Below are positions 1 to 10,362 of a stretch of DNA of 64,000 nucleotides, piece by piece. Each line of letters begins with the position of its first letter. The first letter of the stretch is position 1. Source of the DNA: Anaeramoeba ignava (lineage: Eukaryota; Metamonada; Anaeramoebidae); NCBI GenBank assembly GCA_028826165.1, contig JAPDFW010000063.1, forward strand, positions 558,001 through 622,000. Reading direction: 5' to 3'. The translations under genes and the position numbers were made by a program. The notes under the pieces were generated by a model, which saw only the letters and a program-made list of their open reading frames with translations, was not told the origin of the DNA and did no database searches.

Positions 1-3000
1 ACACATTCACAATTCCACAATCACTTCCATCTGGTCCAAGCCATTGAAACATTTCTTCAATGTTTGTTGTAAACATACTTGAACTTAAACCTTGTGGAAC
101 TTCATTATTAATGTTAATAGCTTCATCAAGTTCTGAATATTTTATAACATAAACAATTGGAGCCTTAACAAAACAAATATTTGAATTATTTTTGGATTAA
201 TTTTTGAATAATTTTTGAAATATTTTTGGATTAAATTTGAATTAAATATTTGAATTAATTTTGAATTAAATATTTGAATAATTTTTGAATTAAATTTTTG
301 AATTAAATTTTTTAAATTAAATTTTTGAATTAAATACTTGAATTAAATATTTGAATTATTTTTTAAATTATTTTTGAATTATTTTTGGATTAAATATTTG
401 ATTTAAATTTTTGAATTAATTTTGAATTAAATTTTTGAATTAAATTTGAATTAAATTTTTTAATTATTTTTTGGATTAAATTTTTTGAATAATTTTTGAA
501 TTAAATTTGAATTATTTTTGGATTAAATATTTGATTTAAATATTTGAATAATTTTTGGATTATATTTGAATTAAATTTGGATTAATTTTTGAATTATATT
601 TGAATTAAATTTGAATTATTTTTGAATTAATTTTGAATTAATTTTGAATTAATTTTTGAATTAAATATTTGAATTAAATATTTGAATTAAATATTTGAAT
701 TATTTTTGAATTAAATTTTTTAATAATTTTGAATTAAATTTTGAATTATTTTTGAATTATTTTTGAATTATTTTTGAATTATTTTTTGAATTAATTTTGG
801 ATTAATTTTTGAATTAAATATTTGAATTATTTTTGAATTATTTTTTGAATTAATTTATTTGAATTATTTTTGATTTAAATATTTGAATAATTTTTGATTT
901 AAATTTTTGGATTAATTTTTGAATTAAATTTTTGAATTAAAATTTTTGAATTAAATTTTTATTTAAAAATAAAAAAACTTACAAAAGTTTCTTGGAAAAC
1001 AATAGGTTTATCATGTTGAATTTCAATAATAGTAGGTTCAACGAAGTTACCATCTCCATCAATCTTCTTTCCACCATAAAGAATCTTACCACCTTGGTCA
1101 ACAGCAGCCTTAACAGCATTTTCAAAATTTTGAAGAGCAGATTTAGAAATCAACGGACCAACAAGAGTGTCTTTATTAAGAGGGTCACCTATTCTGATTG
1201 AAGAGTATGCCTTAACCATTCCCTGGACGAACGAGTCGTAGAGAGACTCGTGGATGATGACTCTGCGGGTGGTAGTACATCTCTGACCGCATGTAGCAAC
1301 AGCAGCAAAGGTGATTGCGCCAAGGGCGAGTTTGACGTTGGCGTTTTTGGTCACAATGATTGCGTTATTCCCGCCACATTCTAAGATCGTCCTGCGGAAA
1401 TTCTTTGCGCATGCAAGAGCAACATGTCGACCTACATTTGTGCTTCCGGTAAATGATATCAATTTCAGTCTTGTGTCGTTGATCATCTTCTCTCCTATTG
1501 CCTTTCCTGTTCCAAGTACCATTGGTGCTATTCCTCCTGGAAGTTTGTTTCGTTCAAGTACTTCTTGTACAATCTTTGTTGTTGCTATTGTGATTAGTGG
1601 TGTCGTGGAACTTCCTTTCCAAAGAACTGTGTCTCCACATGTCCAGGCTAGTGCCCCATTCCATCCATATACTGCAACTGGGAAATTGAAAGCTGTAATG
1701 CATCCAATCATTCCAAGTGGTGTCCAGCTGCAAATTTTAATTTTGATTTTAATTTTAATTTTAATATTAATTTTAATTTTGATTTTAATTTTAATTTCAT
1801 AAATGAATTTTAATTATAATTTTAAAATGAATTTTAATTTTAATTTTAATTTTAATTTAAATTTTAATTTTAATTTTAATTTTAATTTTAATTTTAATTT
1901 TGATTTTAATTTTAATTTTAATTTTAATTTTAATTTTAATTTTAATTTTGGATTGATGAAGAAATTTTAAATCTTTAATTTTAATTTTAATTTTGATTTT
2001 GGATTGATGAAGAAATTTTAAATCTTTAATTTTAATTTTAATTTTAATTTTAATTTTAATTTTAATTTTTAATTTTGTTTGTTGAATTTTAATTTAATTT
2101 TAATTTTAATCTTTAATATTAATTTTAATTTTAATTTTGATTTTGGATTGATGAAGAAATTTTAAATCTTTAATTTTAATTTTAATTTTAATTTTAATTT
2201 TAATTTTAATTTTAATTTTAATTTTAATTTTAATTTTAATTTTAATTTTAATTTTAATTTTAATTTTGATTTTGGATTGATGAAGAAATTTTAAATCTTT
2301 AATTTTAATTTTAATTTTAATTTTAATTTTGCTTGTTGAATTTTAATTTAATTTTAAATTTTGCTTGTTGAATTTTAAATTTAATTTTTAATTTTAATTT
2401 TAATTTTAATTTTAATTTTAATTTTAATTTTGCTTGTTGAATTTTTTTTAATTTTAATTTTGGATTGATGAAGAAATTTAATTTTAATATTAATTAGGAT
2501 TGATTAAGAATTTGTAATTTTATCAATTAATCTTATTTTTATTATTTATTATTTTAATTTTTATTTTGAGTTTAGTTTATTTATTATTTTAATTTTTATT
2601 TTGAGTTTAGTGATTGTGAAATTTTTATTTTAAATTGTTGTTGATCATATTTTTAATTTGAGTTTAGTTGTTGTGAATTTTATTTAATAAATTGTTTAAT
2701 AAATTGAAATTGATATTAATTGGAATTGATCTATTAATTGGAATTGATATTAATTGAAATTGATATTAATTGGAATTGATCTATTAATTGAAATTGATAT
2801 TAATTGAAATTGATATTAATTGACATTTATTGGAATTGATCTATTAATTGAAATTGATATTAATTGAAATTGATATTAATTGAAATTGATATTAATTGAA
2901 ATTGATCTATTAATTGAAATTGATATTAATTGAAATTGATATTAATTGGAATTTATATTAATTGAAATTGATATTAATTGAAATTGATATTAATTGAAAT

Positions 3001-3545
3001 TGATCTTGAAATTGATATTAATTGAAATTGATCTTGAAATTGACTTTGATATTGAAATTGATATTAATTGATTTTAAAAGGAAAAAATACTTTTCAAGCA
3101 TAGTATGACCAGGTCTTTCAGAAGGAAGAGTTTTCCCACCAATTTGGCGACCCAAACCAACAGCGAACTCACAAATATCTACGACTTCTTGAACTTCACC
3201 GATACCTTCTGAAAGAATTTTGCCATTTTCCAAAGAAACAAGTTTGCCAAGCAAATCAATTTTTTGAACGAAAGCGTCCCGAAATTGTCTAACGATTTCA
3301 GAGCGTTTTGGCGCAGGAATGGCCTGCCAAATCTTTTGAGCCTTAGCTTGCTCTGCAAGTGTCTCTTCGTATTCTTCTGCTGATGTTCCGTGAACTATTG
3401 CTATTGGTTTGTTCGTAGTTGGATTCATTGATACAATCTTTTCTCCGCTTCCGCACCATCGACTTCCTGTGAAACACCCGTAGTTCTCTTTCTCTATTCC
3501 TAACTCTTTTAGAAATTCATATGAATCATATGTTAAGTCTTCCAT
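1..3545 (-). CDS. ALDH7A1: Alpha-aminoadipic semialdehyde dehydrogenase (antiquitin, ALDH7A1-type), C-terminus outside window
   Basis: Minus-strand gene with exons 3545-3091, 1727-983 and 163-1, where the window edge cuts it. The joints are GT-AG and keep one frame: exons 1 and 2 total 1200 nt, and exon 3 resumes with [14 protein letters not shown]. The family oxidises aldehydes with NAD; the antiquitin branch acts on alpha-aminoadipic semialdehyde in lysine breakdown and on betaine aldehyde. Seen: [12 protein letters not shown] at about residues 164-175, FTGS at 244-247, catalytic Glu268 in LECGGNN and catalytic Cys302 in [17 protein letters not shown] and PVAVYGWN mark ALDH7 rather than ALDH1/2. 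About 55-60 C-terminal residues should lie beyond base 1. Both introns (1363 and 819 nt) are almost pure AT repeats. I am confident of the family and fairly confident of the exons. Confidence 0.93.
164..982 (-). repeat. ALDH7A1 intron 2 filled with AT repeats
   Basis: This 819-nt intron (GTAAGT donor on the minus strand at 982-981, AG acceptor at 165-164) consists of loosely repeated TTGAATTAAATT-like words on the plus strand. No ORF or RNA gene is visible in it. Confidence 0.75.
1728..3090 (-). repeat. ALDH7A1 intron 1 with several short tandem repeats
   Basis: This 1363-nt intron holds TTTTAA-type hexamer arrays (about 1735-2330), several copies of a block containing GGATTGATGAAGAAATTTTA (about 1955-2300), and a 16-bp ATTAATTGAAATTGAT array (about 2690-3070). 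Read in the sense direction the hexamers are AAAATT. Near 1798-1830 the sense strand contains AAAATTCATTTATGAAATT, one base different from the core shared with other introns in this window. Confidence 0.75.
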
Positions 3546-3782
3546 CTGTTTTAATTTTAATTCAATGTTTATGTTCTTTTTTTTATTTTTTATTTTATTT
3601 TTTTATTTTTTATTTTTTTATTTTTTGATTAGTTTTTTTGTTATTTATTTTATTTAGTCATTTTATTTATTTTGTTTTATTTTGATTTGAATTGAATTGT
3701 TTTACTTTTTCTTTTTTAATGACTAAAAAAATGAAAATAAAAAATTTTAAAAATTTTTTTTTCTTTTCAGTTTTTTTTTTCA
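3546..3782. other. Intergenic T-rich stretch upstream of ALDH7A1
   Basis: Long T runs separate the ALDH7A1 start from the satellite. A short open frame at 3692-3874 consists of low-complexity Phe/Leu/Tyr codons and I do not regard it as a gene. No recognisable promoter element was seen. Confidence 0.5.
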
Positions 3783-5890
3783 TTCCTCCAATTTTACTTA
3801 ATTTTATTTTAATTTCTAATTCAGTATTTAATTATAATTTATTTATAAATTTATTTTATTTATATTTTTATTAATATTTATTTAAATATTATTTATTAAT
3901 ATTATTTAATTTTTTTATAAATAAATTTATTAAATATTTTACTTAATTTTATTTTAATTTCTAATTCAGTATTTAATTATAATTTATTTATAAATTTATT
4001 TTAAATCTATTTTTATTAATATTTATTTAAATATTATTTATTAATATTATTTAATTTTTTATAAATAAATTTATTAAATATTTTACTTAATTTTATTTTA
4101 ATTTCTAATTTATTATTTATTTATTATTTATTTATAAATTTATTTTAAATCTATTTTTATTAATATTTATTTAAATATTATTTATTAATATTATTTAATT
4201 TTTATAAATAAATTTATTAAATATTTTACTTAATTTTATTTTAATTTTTAATTCATTATTTAATTATAATTTATTTATAAATTTATTTTATTTATATTTT
4301 TATTAATATTTATTTAAATATTTTTATTAATATTAATTAATTTTTATAAATAAATTTATTAAATATTTTACTTAATTTTATTTTAATTTCTAATTCATAA
4401 TTTATTTATTATTTATTTATAAATTTATTTTAAATCTATTTTTATTAATATTTATTTAAATATTTTTATTAATATTAATTAATTTTTATAAATAAATTTA
4501 TTAAATATTTTACTTAATTTTATTTTAATTTCTAATTCATTATTTATTTATAATTTATTTATAAATTTATTTTAAATCTATTTTTATTTATTTTTATTTA
4601 ATTATTATTTATTAATATTATTTAATTTTTATAAATAAATTTATTAAATATTTTACTTAATTTTATTTTAATTTTTAATTCATTATTTAATTATTATTTA
4701 TTTATAAATTTATTTTATTTATATTTTTATTATTATTTTATTTAAATATTTTTATTAATATTATTTAATTTTTATAAATAAATTTATTAAATATTTTACT
4801 TAATTTTATTTTAATTTCTAATTCATTATTTAATTATTATTTATTTATAAATTTATTTTAAATCTATTTTTATTAATTTTTATTTAAATATTTTTATTAA
4901 TATCAATTAATTTTTATAAATAAATTTATTAAATATTTTACTTAATTTTATTTTAATTTCTAATTCATAATTTATTTATTATTTATTTATAAATTTATTT
5001 TAAATCTATTTTTATTTATTTTTATTTAAATATTATTTATTAATATTAATTAATTTTTATAAATAAATTTATTAAATATTTTACTTAATTTTATTTTAAT
5101 TTTTAATTCATAATTTAATTATTATTTATTTGTAAATTTATTTTATTTATATTTTTATTAATATTTATTTAAATATTATTTATTAATATTAATTAATTTT
5201 TTATAAATAAATTTATTAAATATTTTACTTAATTTTATTTTAATTTTTAATTCATTATTTAATTATTATTTATTTATAAATTTATTTTATTTCTATTTTT
5301 ATTAATATTTATTTAAATATTATTTATTAATATTAATTAATTTTTATAAATAAATTTATTAAATATTTTACTTAATTTTATTTTTAATTTCTAATTCATT
5401 ATTTATTTATAATTTATTTATAAATTTATTTTATTTATATTTTTATTAATATTTATTTAAATATTATTTATTAATATTAATTAATTTTTTATAAATAAAT
5501 TTATTAAATATTTTACTTAATTTTATTTTTAATTTTTAATTCATTATTTAATTATTATTTATTTATAAATTTATTTTATTTCTATTTTTATTAATATTTA
5601 TTTAAATATTTTTATTAATATTAATTAATTTTTATAAATAAATTTATTAAATATTTTACTTAATTTTATTTTAATTTCTAATTCATAATTTATTTATAAT
5701 TTATTTATAAATTTATTTTATTTCTATTTTTATTAATATTTATTTAAATATTAATTATTAATATTATTTAATTTTTTATAAATAAATTTATTAAATATTT
5801 TACTTAATTTTATTTTAATTTCTAATTCATAATTTATTTATAATTTATTTATAAATTTATTTTATTTATATTTTTATTTAAATATTTTTT
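3783..5890. repeat. Satellite, 15 tandem copies of a ~143-bp AT-only unit
   Basis: The word ACTTAATTTTATTTT recurs at 3796, 3941, 4085, 4228, 4370, 4512, 4655, 4798, 4940, 5083, 5227, 5370, 5515, 5658 and 5802, giving periods of 142-145 bp. Each unit carries TTTATAAATTTATTTTA and a TTTATAAATAAATTTATTAAATA segment, with small indels between copies. The array runs up to within 30 bp of the TPP1-like start and sits between two divergently transcribed genes. Confidence 0.95.
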
Positions 5891-5893
5891 TTT

Positions 5894-5907
5894 CATTTTT
5901 TTCTTTC
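5894..5907 (+). promoter_or_regulatory. CATTTTTTTCTTTC element, 24 bp upstream of the 5918 start
   Basis: One instance of a pyrimidine-rich word found upstream of many genes here. A promoter role is inferred only from position and recurrence. Confidence 0.3.
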
Positions 5908-5917
5908 TTAATTTATT

Positions 5918-6918
5918 ATGGAACCAACTAAACCTTTTATTAAAAATTTTGTTATTCAATTTCTTCAAAATAAAAATAACGAATTTAATGAAAATTTTTG
6001 TTGTTATATTCAAACAACTTCAAAACAAAATAAAAAAATGATAATTTATGATGGAAAATATTCAATTCCTGCTTTAATTTCAACTCAAAAATCAACTGAA
6101 GTTTTAGAATTGGATGGAATTTTTTTAATTGAAATTTCTAAATGTTTTTTAATTTTAAGAAAAAATAAAAATTTATTATTAAAAATTTCCCAATTAGATT
6201 TATTGGATCCGCTACCAAAATCAATTGGTGATCATAAATCCATTTTAGAAAACAAAAAAATTCAAAATTTACTTGAAAATTTTCATTTAAAGTAAAATTC
6301 AAAATTTGAAAAACAAAAATAAAATAAAATAGTTTTAATTCTAAATTAAAATTTTTATTTGTAAAAAAAAAAAACAAAAGAAAAAATCATTTCAAAAAAA
6401 AAATCAAATCAAAATTAAATTGGGATGTGATTGAAAATGAAAATGAAAATGAAAATGAAAATGAAAATGAAAATGAAAATGAAAATGAAAATGAAAATGA
6501 AAATGAAAAAGAAAATGAAAAAGAAGGAGAAAAAGAAAAAGAAAATGATTTAAATCAAATTAATTCAAATCAGTTGGAAAATTTAAATTCACAAAAAGAA
6601 ATGAATTCTTCTCAATCAAATGAAGAAACAAATGAAAAATCAAATGAAAATTTAATTGAAAATTCAAATGAAAATTTAAATGAAAATTTAAATGAAAATT
6701 CAATGGAAGATTCAATTGAAAATTCAAATGAAAATTTAAATGAAAATTTAAATGAAAATTTAATTCATGAACAGATTGATGAACAAAAATTATTTAATCA
6801 TCTTCTTCAAAATTGGAAACCTCCAAAAAAAATCCAAACAAAAAAAGAATTACCAATTTATTTTGAAAAAAGATCCAGAACAATTAACAAAATTTTAAAT
6901 AAAATTAATCAAAATTGA
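5918..6918 (+). CDS. TPP1/ACD-like OB-fold protein with Glu/Asn-rich linker (tentative shelterin subunit)
   Basis: I join exon 5918-6291 to exon 6381-6918 across an 89-nt GTAAAA...AG intron, giving 912 nt (303 aa) in frame. The second part therefore needs no separate start. Residues 1-124 look like the TPP1 OB fold: KPFIKNFVIQFL matches the TPP1 PWIRELIL strand in position, MIIYDGKYSIPALIST matches its LLVSDGTHSVRCLVT strand pair, and KISQLDLLDPLP followed by an NKKIQNLLENFHL helix matches the end of that fold. TPP1 recruits telomerase and partners POT1 at telomeres. Then come (NE)n and NEN-rich tracts (about residues 140-250) and a basic C-terminus with NWKPPKKIQTKK that could be a binding peptide. 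The match is from memory of the family pattern; another OB-fold protein is possible. The 3' end of the ORF is the first copy of a downstream tandem array. Confidence 0.55.
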
Positions 6919-7400
6919 ATTTTAAAGAACAATTAACAAAATTTTAAATAATTAATCAAAATTAAATTTTAAAGAACAATTAACAAAATTTTAAATAAAA
7001 TTAATCAAAATTGAATTTTAAAGAACAATTAACAAAATTTTAAATAAAATTAATCAAAATTGAATTTTAAAGAACATTTAACAAAATTTTAAATAATTAA
7101 TCAAAATTGAATTTTAAAGAACAATTAACAAAATTTTAAATAAAATTAATCAAAATTGAATTTTAAAGAACATTTAGCAAAATTTTAAATAAAATTAATC
7201 AAAATTGAATTTTAAAGAACAATTAACAAAATTTTAAATAAAATTAATCAAAATTGAATTTTAAAGAACAATTAACAAAATTTTAAAGAACATTTAGCAA
7301 AATTGAATTTTAAAGAACAATTAACAAAATTTTAAATAATTAATCAAAATTGAATTTTAAAGAACAATTAACAAAATTTTAAATAAAATTAATCAAAATT
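6876..7400 (+). repeat. ~49-bp tandem repeat copied from the end of the preceding gene
   Basis: Words GAACAATTAAC or GAACATTTA[AG]C recur about 12 times (6876, 6927, 6974, 7023, 7072, 7119, 7168, 7217, 7266, 7288, 7315, 7362). Each full unit also carries AAATTTTAAATAAAATTAATC. The first copy lies inside the coding region (RTINKILNKINQN plus stop); the rest are non-coding. Some copies lack AAA within AAATAAAATTAATC and two are shortened. The array ends beside the promoter-like element of the next gene. Confidence 0.93.
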
Positions 7401-7414
7401 GAATTTTAAATTTT

Positions 7415-7450
7415 CATTTTTTTCTTTTTCATTTTTTTCTTTTTCATTTT
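7415..7450 (+). promoter_or_regulatory. Two tandem CATTTTTTTCTTTTT elements plus a partial third
   Basis: Copies begin at 7415 and 7430, and CATTTTTG follows at 7445, directly ahead of the ankyrin-BTB start at 7456. Role inferred from recurrence only. Confidence 0.35.
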
Positions 7451-7455
7451 TGAAA

Positions 7456-10062
7456 ATGGATATTCGGAAAGCAATAGAAGAAAATAACATCGAATTTCTA
7501 AAACAAATCCAAATGTTTTCAAAAATGATTTACTCAAAAGAAATCAAATCAATTTTATATTTTGCAATCCAAAAAAAAGTGTCACTTCAAATGATTGAAA
7601 TTTTGATTGAAAAAAAAGCAAATCTGAATTTTGTTGATGAAACACAAAAAAATCTTTTACATCTTGCAATTATCAACAAAACAAGCTTAGAAATCATTTC
7701 AATCTTATTTGAAAATCAAATATCAATTCATGGAAAAACAGATCAAAACGAAACTGTTCTTCATTTTGCTTGTCAAAATAATTCCATTGAAGTAATCAAT
7801 TTTTTAATTGAAAAAGGAGCAGAAATTAATGCCAAAACAAGATTAGGCGAAACTGCTTTGCATTTCGCTTGTAAATTCGGGTCACTGGAAATAATCAAAT
7901 TGTTAATCCAAAAAAAAGCGTATTTTGAAGCCAAAACTTATGGGAAAAAAACTCTTCTTCATTTTGCTTGTGAAAATAATTCATATGAAATTGTCAAGTT
8001 TTTAATAGATCAAGGAATGGATATTAACGCAAAAACAAATCAAAATGAAACCCCTCTTTATTTTGCTTGTCAAAATCCACATTATGTCGAAGTGATGAAA
8101 TTGCTTATCAGAAAAAAAGCTGATCTGAACATCAAAATTAACAAAAAGGAGCAAAATCTCTTGCATTTTGCTTGTAAAAAAAAATCGCTTGATTTGGTTC
8201 AATTCTTGGTTTCAGAAAAAATGGACATCAATTCAAGAACAAATTTAAACAAAACAATTTTCCATTTTGCTTGCAAAAATAGTTCACTTGAAATTATCAA
8301 ATTTCTTATAGAAAAGGGTGTTAATATCAAAGCAAAAAACAATAAAAAACAAAACGCACTTCATTTTGCTTGCCAAAAGAATTCACTTGAAGTAATCAAG
8401 TTTTTGATGGAAAAAGGATTCAGCATAGATTCAAGAACCCATCACTATGAAACAGCCTTACATAATGCTGCACAAAACCCATCTTTAGAAGTTGTGAAGT
8501 TTTTTATTGAGAAAAAACTCTATGTCAATGAAAAAACATATGGAGCAATCTCTCCTCTACATCTTGCTTGCCAAAAAAATTCATCGCTTGAGGTTATTGA
8601 ATATTTGATTGAAAATGGAGCAGATCTTGATTCAACAGCAATATTGGGTGAATCAGTTTTTGATTTTGCTTTCAAAAACAAATCACCGGTTGAAATTGTC
8701 AAAAAATTGATCCAAAAAGTGGAAGTTTCTAAGATGAATAAAAATCGTGCTGAATCAATTTTGAATTTTATTTTGAAACACAATTCATTTGATTTACTCA
8801 AAACATGGGTTGAAAAAGGTGGGGAAATCATTAGTTCATTATCAAAAAAGAAAAAAATACCAATTTTGCATTATTCAATGAAAAAACGAAATTCATTTCA
8901 ATTAGTTCAATACCTGATTGAAAAAGGAGCTGATATAAATGCGAAAAATGACAAAAATCAAACAACTTTACATTTTGCTTGCGAATACAATCCATCACTC
9001 GAAATCATTCAATATCTATTTGAAAAGGGTGCTGATATCAATGCAAAAACAGCCACAAACGAAACCGCTTTACATTTCGCTTGTAAATCGCAATCTCCTG
9101 TTGAGACACTTGAGTTTCTTTTTGAAAAAGGATTGGATGTTGATGCAAAAGCATATTATTCAAAAGAAACCCCTCTTCATATATCAATCAAATCCAAAAA
9201 TCCACAAACAATCCAGTTTTTACTAACAAACAATGCAAATATTTCCATTCTAAAAAAAACAGATATTACCTATCAATTTGTCACTTTATTTCTTCAAACT
9301 TATTCCTTTATTGTTGATTTGGATAATTTCCTCAATTCAGAAGATAACTTTTCTGATTGTCAAATTGAATCAAGTGACGGTTTCAAATTTCATGTTCATA
9401 ATCTTATTCTCCTAACAAGATTTGATCACGATAATTCCATATTGCAAAATTTCCTCAATCTTTGTCAATCAAAATCAAAAGAAGTCGTTCAATATATTTT
9501 GGGGTTTGTTTACACTGGATTTCCTGATTTCAAACTCCTCAAATCAAAAATTACTCAAAGTGGAATCAAAAATTCAGATTCAGAAAAATCTTATTTAAGT
9601 TTTGAACTAGCCAAAAAAGAAAGAGAAAGAGAAAAAAATCAAAAACAATTGATTCATGAATTTTTTGAAGAAATGGAATTGGATTCAAAATGGATTGAAG
9701 CTAAAAAAGGAAGAAAAGGAATAATACAAGATTTTCATCAATTGTTTCAAAAAGAATCAACAAAAGATTTCACAATAATTTGTTCAGAAGAAAAAGAAAT
9801 CAAAGTTCACAAATTAATATTAATATTACGAAGTGATTTATTCAAAGGAATGTTTTTAAATGTTCAAGATTCTTCAAATCAAGTTCATGATTATTCAGGA
9901 AAATCTTTTGAAACAATTCAACAATTAGTTTATTTCTTTTATCATGATAAATTTGATAAAACCAAAATAACTCAACAAATTATTGAAGAATTTGAAGATG
10001 TTAAAGATTATTATCAATTAAATGAAAATTCAATAATTGATTTATTTTCAAAAGAATTTTAA
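7456..10062 (+). CDS. Ankyrin-repeat protein with two C-terminal BTB/POZ domains
   Basis: Single-exon ORF of 868 aa. I start at ATG 7456 (MDIRKAIEENN); the frame is open upstream only through T-rich promoter-like sequence with no ATG. Residues about 35-625 hold some 16-17 ankyrin repeats with the usual signature (ETALHFACKFGSLEIIKLLI, then K/ADINAKT linkers). Two weaker BTB folds follow: about 640-720 (DNFSDCQIESSDGFKFHVHN) and about 770-865 (KDFTIICSEEKEIKVHKLIL). A basic KKEREREKNQK helix separates them. BTB proteins often act as substrate adaptors for cullin-3 ligases and ankyrin repeats bind partner proteins; no enzyme motif is seen. The partner is unknown. Short spurious ORFs on the other strand are ignored. 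Confidence 0.92.
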   Translation: MDIRKAIEENNIEFLKQIQMFSKMIYSKEIKSILYFAIQKKVSLQMIEILIEKKANLNFVDETQKNLLHLAIINKTSLEIISILFENQISIHGKTDQNETVLHFACQNNSIEVINFLIEKGAEINAKTRLGETALHFACKFGSLEIIKLLIQKKAYFEAKTYGKKTLLHFACENNSYEIVKFLIDQGMDINAKTNQNETPLYFACQNPHYVEVMKLLIRKKADLNIKINKKEQNLLHFACKKKSLDLVQFLVSEKMDINSRTNLNKTIFHFACKNSSLEIIKFLIEKGVNIKAKNNKKQNALHFACQKNSLEVIKFLMEKGFSIDSRTHHYETALHNAAQNPSLEVVKFFIEKKLYVNEKTYGAISPLHLACQKNSSLEVIEYLIENGADLDSTAILGESVFDFAFKNKSPVEIVKKLIQKVEVSKMNKNRAESILNFILKHNSFDLLKTWVEKGGEIISSLSKKKKIPILHYSMKKRNSFQLVQYLIEKGADINAKNDKNQTTLHFACEYNPSLEIIQYLFEKGADINAKTATNETALHFACKSQSPVETLEFLFEKGLDVDAKAYYSKETPLHISIKSKNPQTIQFLLTNNANISILKKTDITYQFVTLFLQTYSFIVDLDNFLNSEDNFSDCQIESSDGFKFHVHNLILLTRFDHDNSILQNFLNLCQSKSKEVVQYILGFVYTGFPDFKLLKSKITQSGIKNSDSEKSYLSFELAKKEREREKNQKQLIHEFFEEMELDSKWIEAKKGRKGIIQDFHQLFQKESTKDFTIICSEEKEIKVHKLILILRSDLFKGMFLNVQDSSNQVHDYSGKSFETIQQLVYFFYHDKFDKTKITQQIIEEFEDVKDYYQLNENSIIDLFSKEF

Positions 10063-10362
10063 AAACTTTCCAAAAAAAAGAGATCAAAAAAAATAATTTT
10101 TTATTAAATATTTTTTTTTCCTAATAAATTTAAATTAAAATTAAAATTTAAATTAAAATTTAAATTAAAAAAGGGGAAAAAAAATTTTATCTTTTTTTTT
10201 TTCCGATTTATTCTTTTTTATTATTTAAAAAGAAGATCAAAATTAAATTAAATTAAATTTCATTTTTTTCTTTTGAATTATTTACAAAATTGTTTTAAAA
10301 TTATTTAATTTTTATTTTTATTTTTATTTTTATTTTTATTCAACAAACAAATCAAACAAAAC
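10063..10362. other. Intergenic region with AT repeats and a promoter-like element
   Basis: Contains TTTAAATTAAAA words after the BTB gene, a CATTTTTTTCTTTTGA element at 10261-10276 (102 bp before the next ATG) and TTTTTA repeats just upstream of 10363. Nothing else was recognised. Confidence 0.4.

Noticed and set aside
3692-3874. 60-codon ORF between ALDH7A1 and the satellite
   Set aside because: Made of Phe/Leu/Tyr codons from AT runs and running into satellite sequence; no neighbours or motifs support it.
3783-5890. CRISPR-like array because of regular spacing
   Set aside because: No distinct spacers between repeats, unit of ~143 bp, eukaryotic context; it is a satellite.
6427-6918. Separate gene beginning at a GTG codon with NENENE
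   Set aside because: Splicing 6291 to 6381 puts it in frame with the upstream OB-fold exon, so it is exon 2 of that gene.
7399-7455. N-terminal extension of the ankyrin-BTB protein (FSFFSFSF)
   Set aside because: Comes from the T-rich promoter-like element; no ATG there, and the first ATG is 7456.
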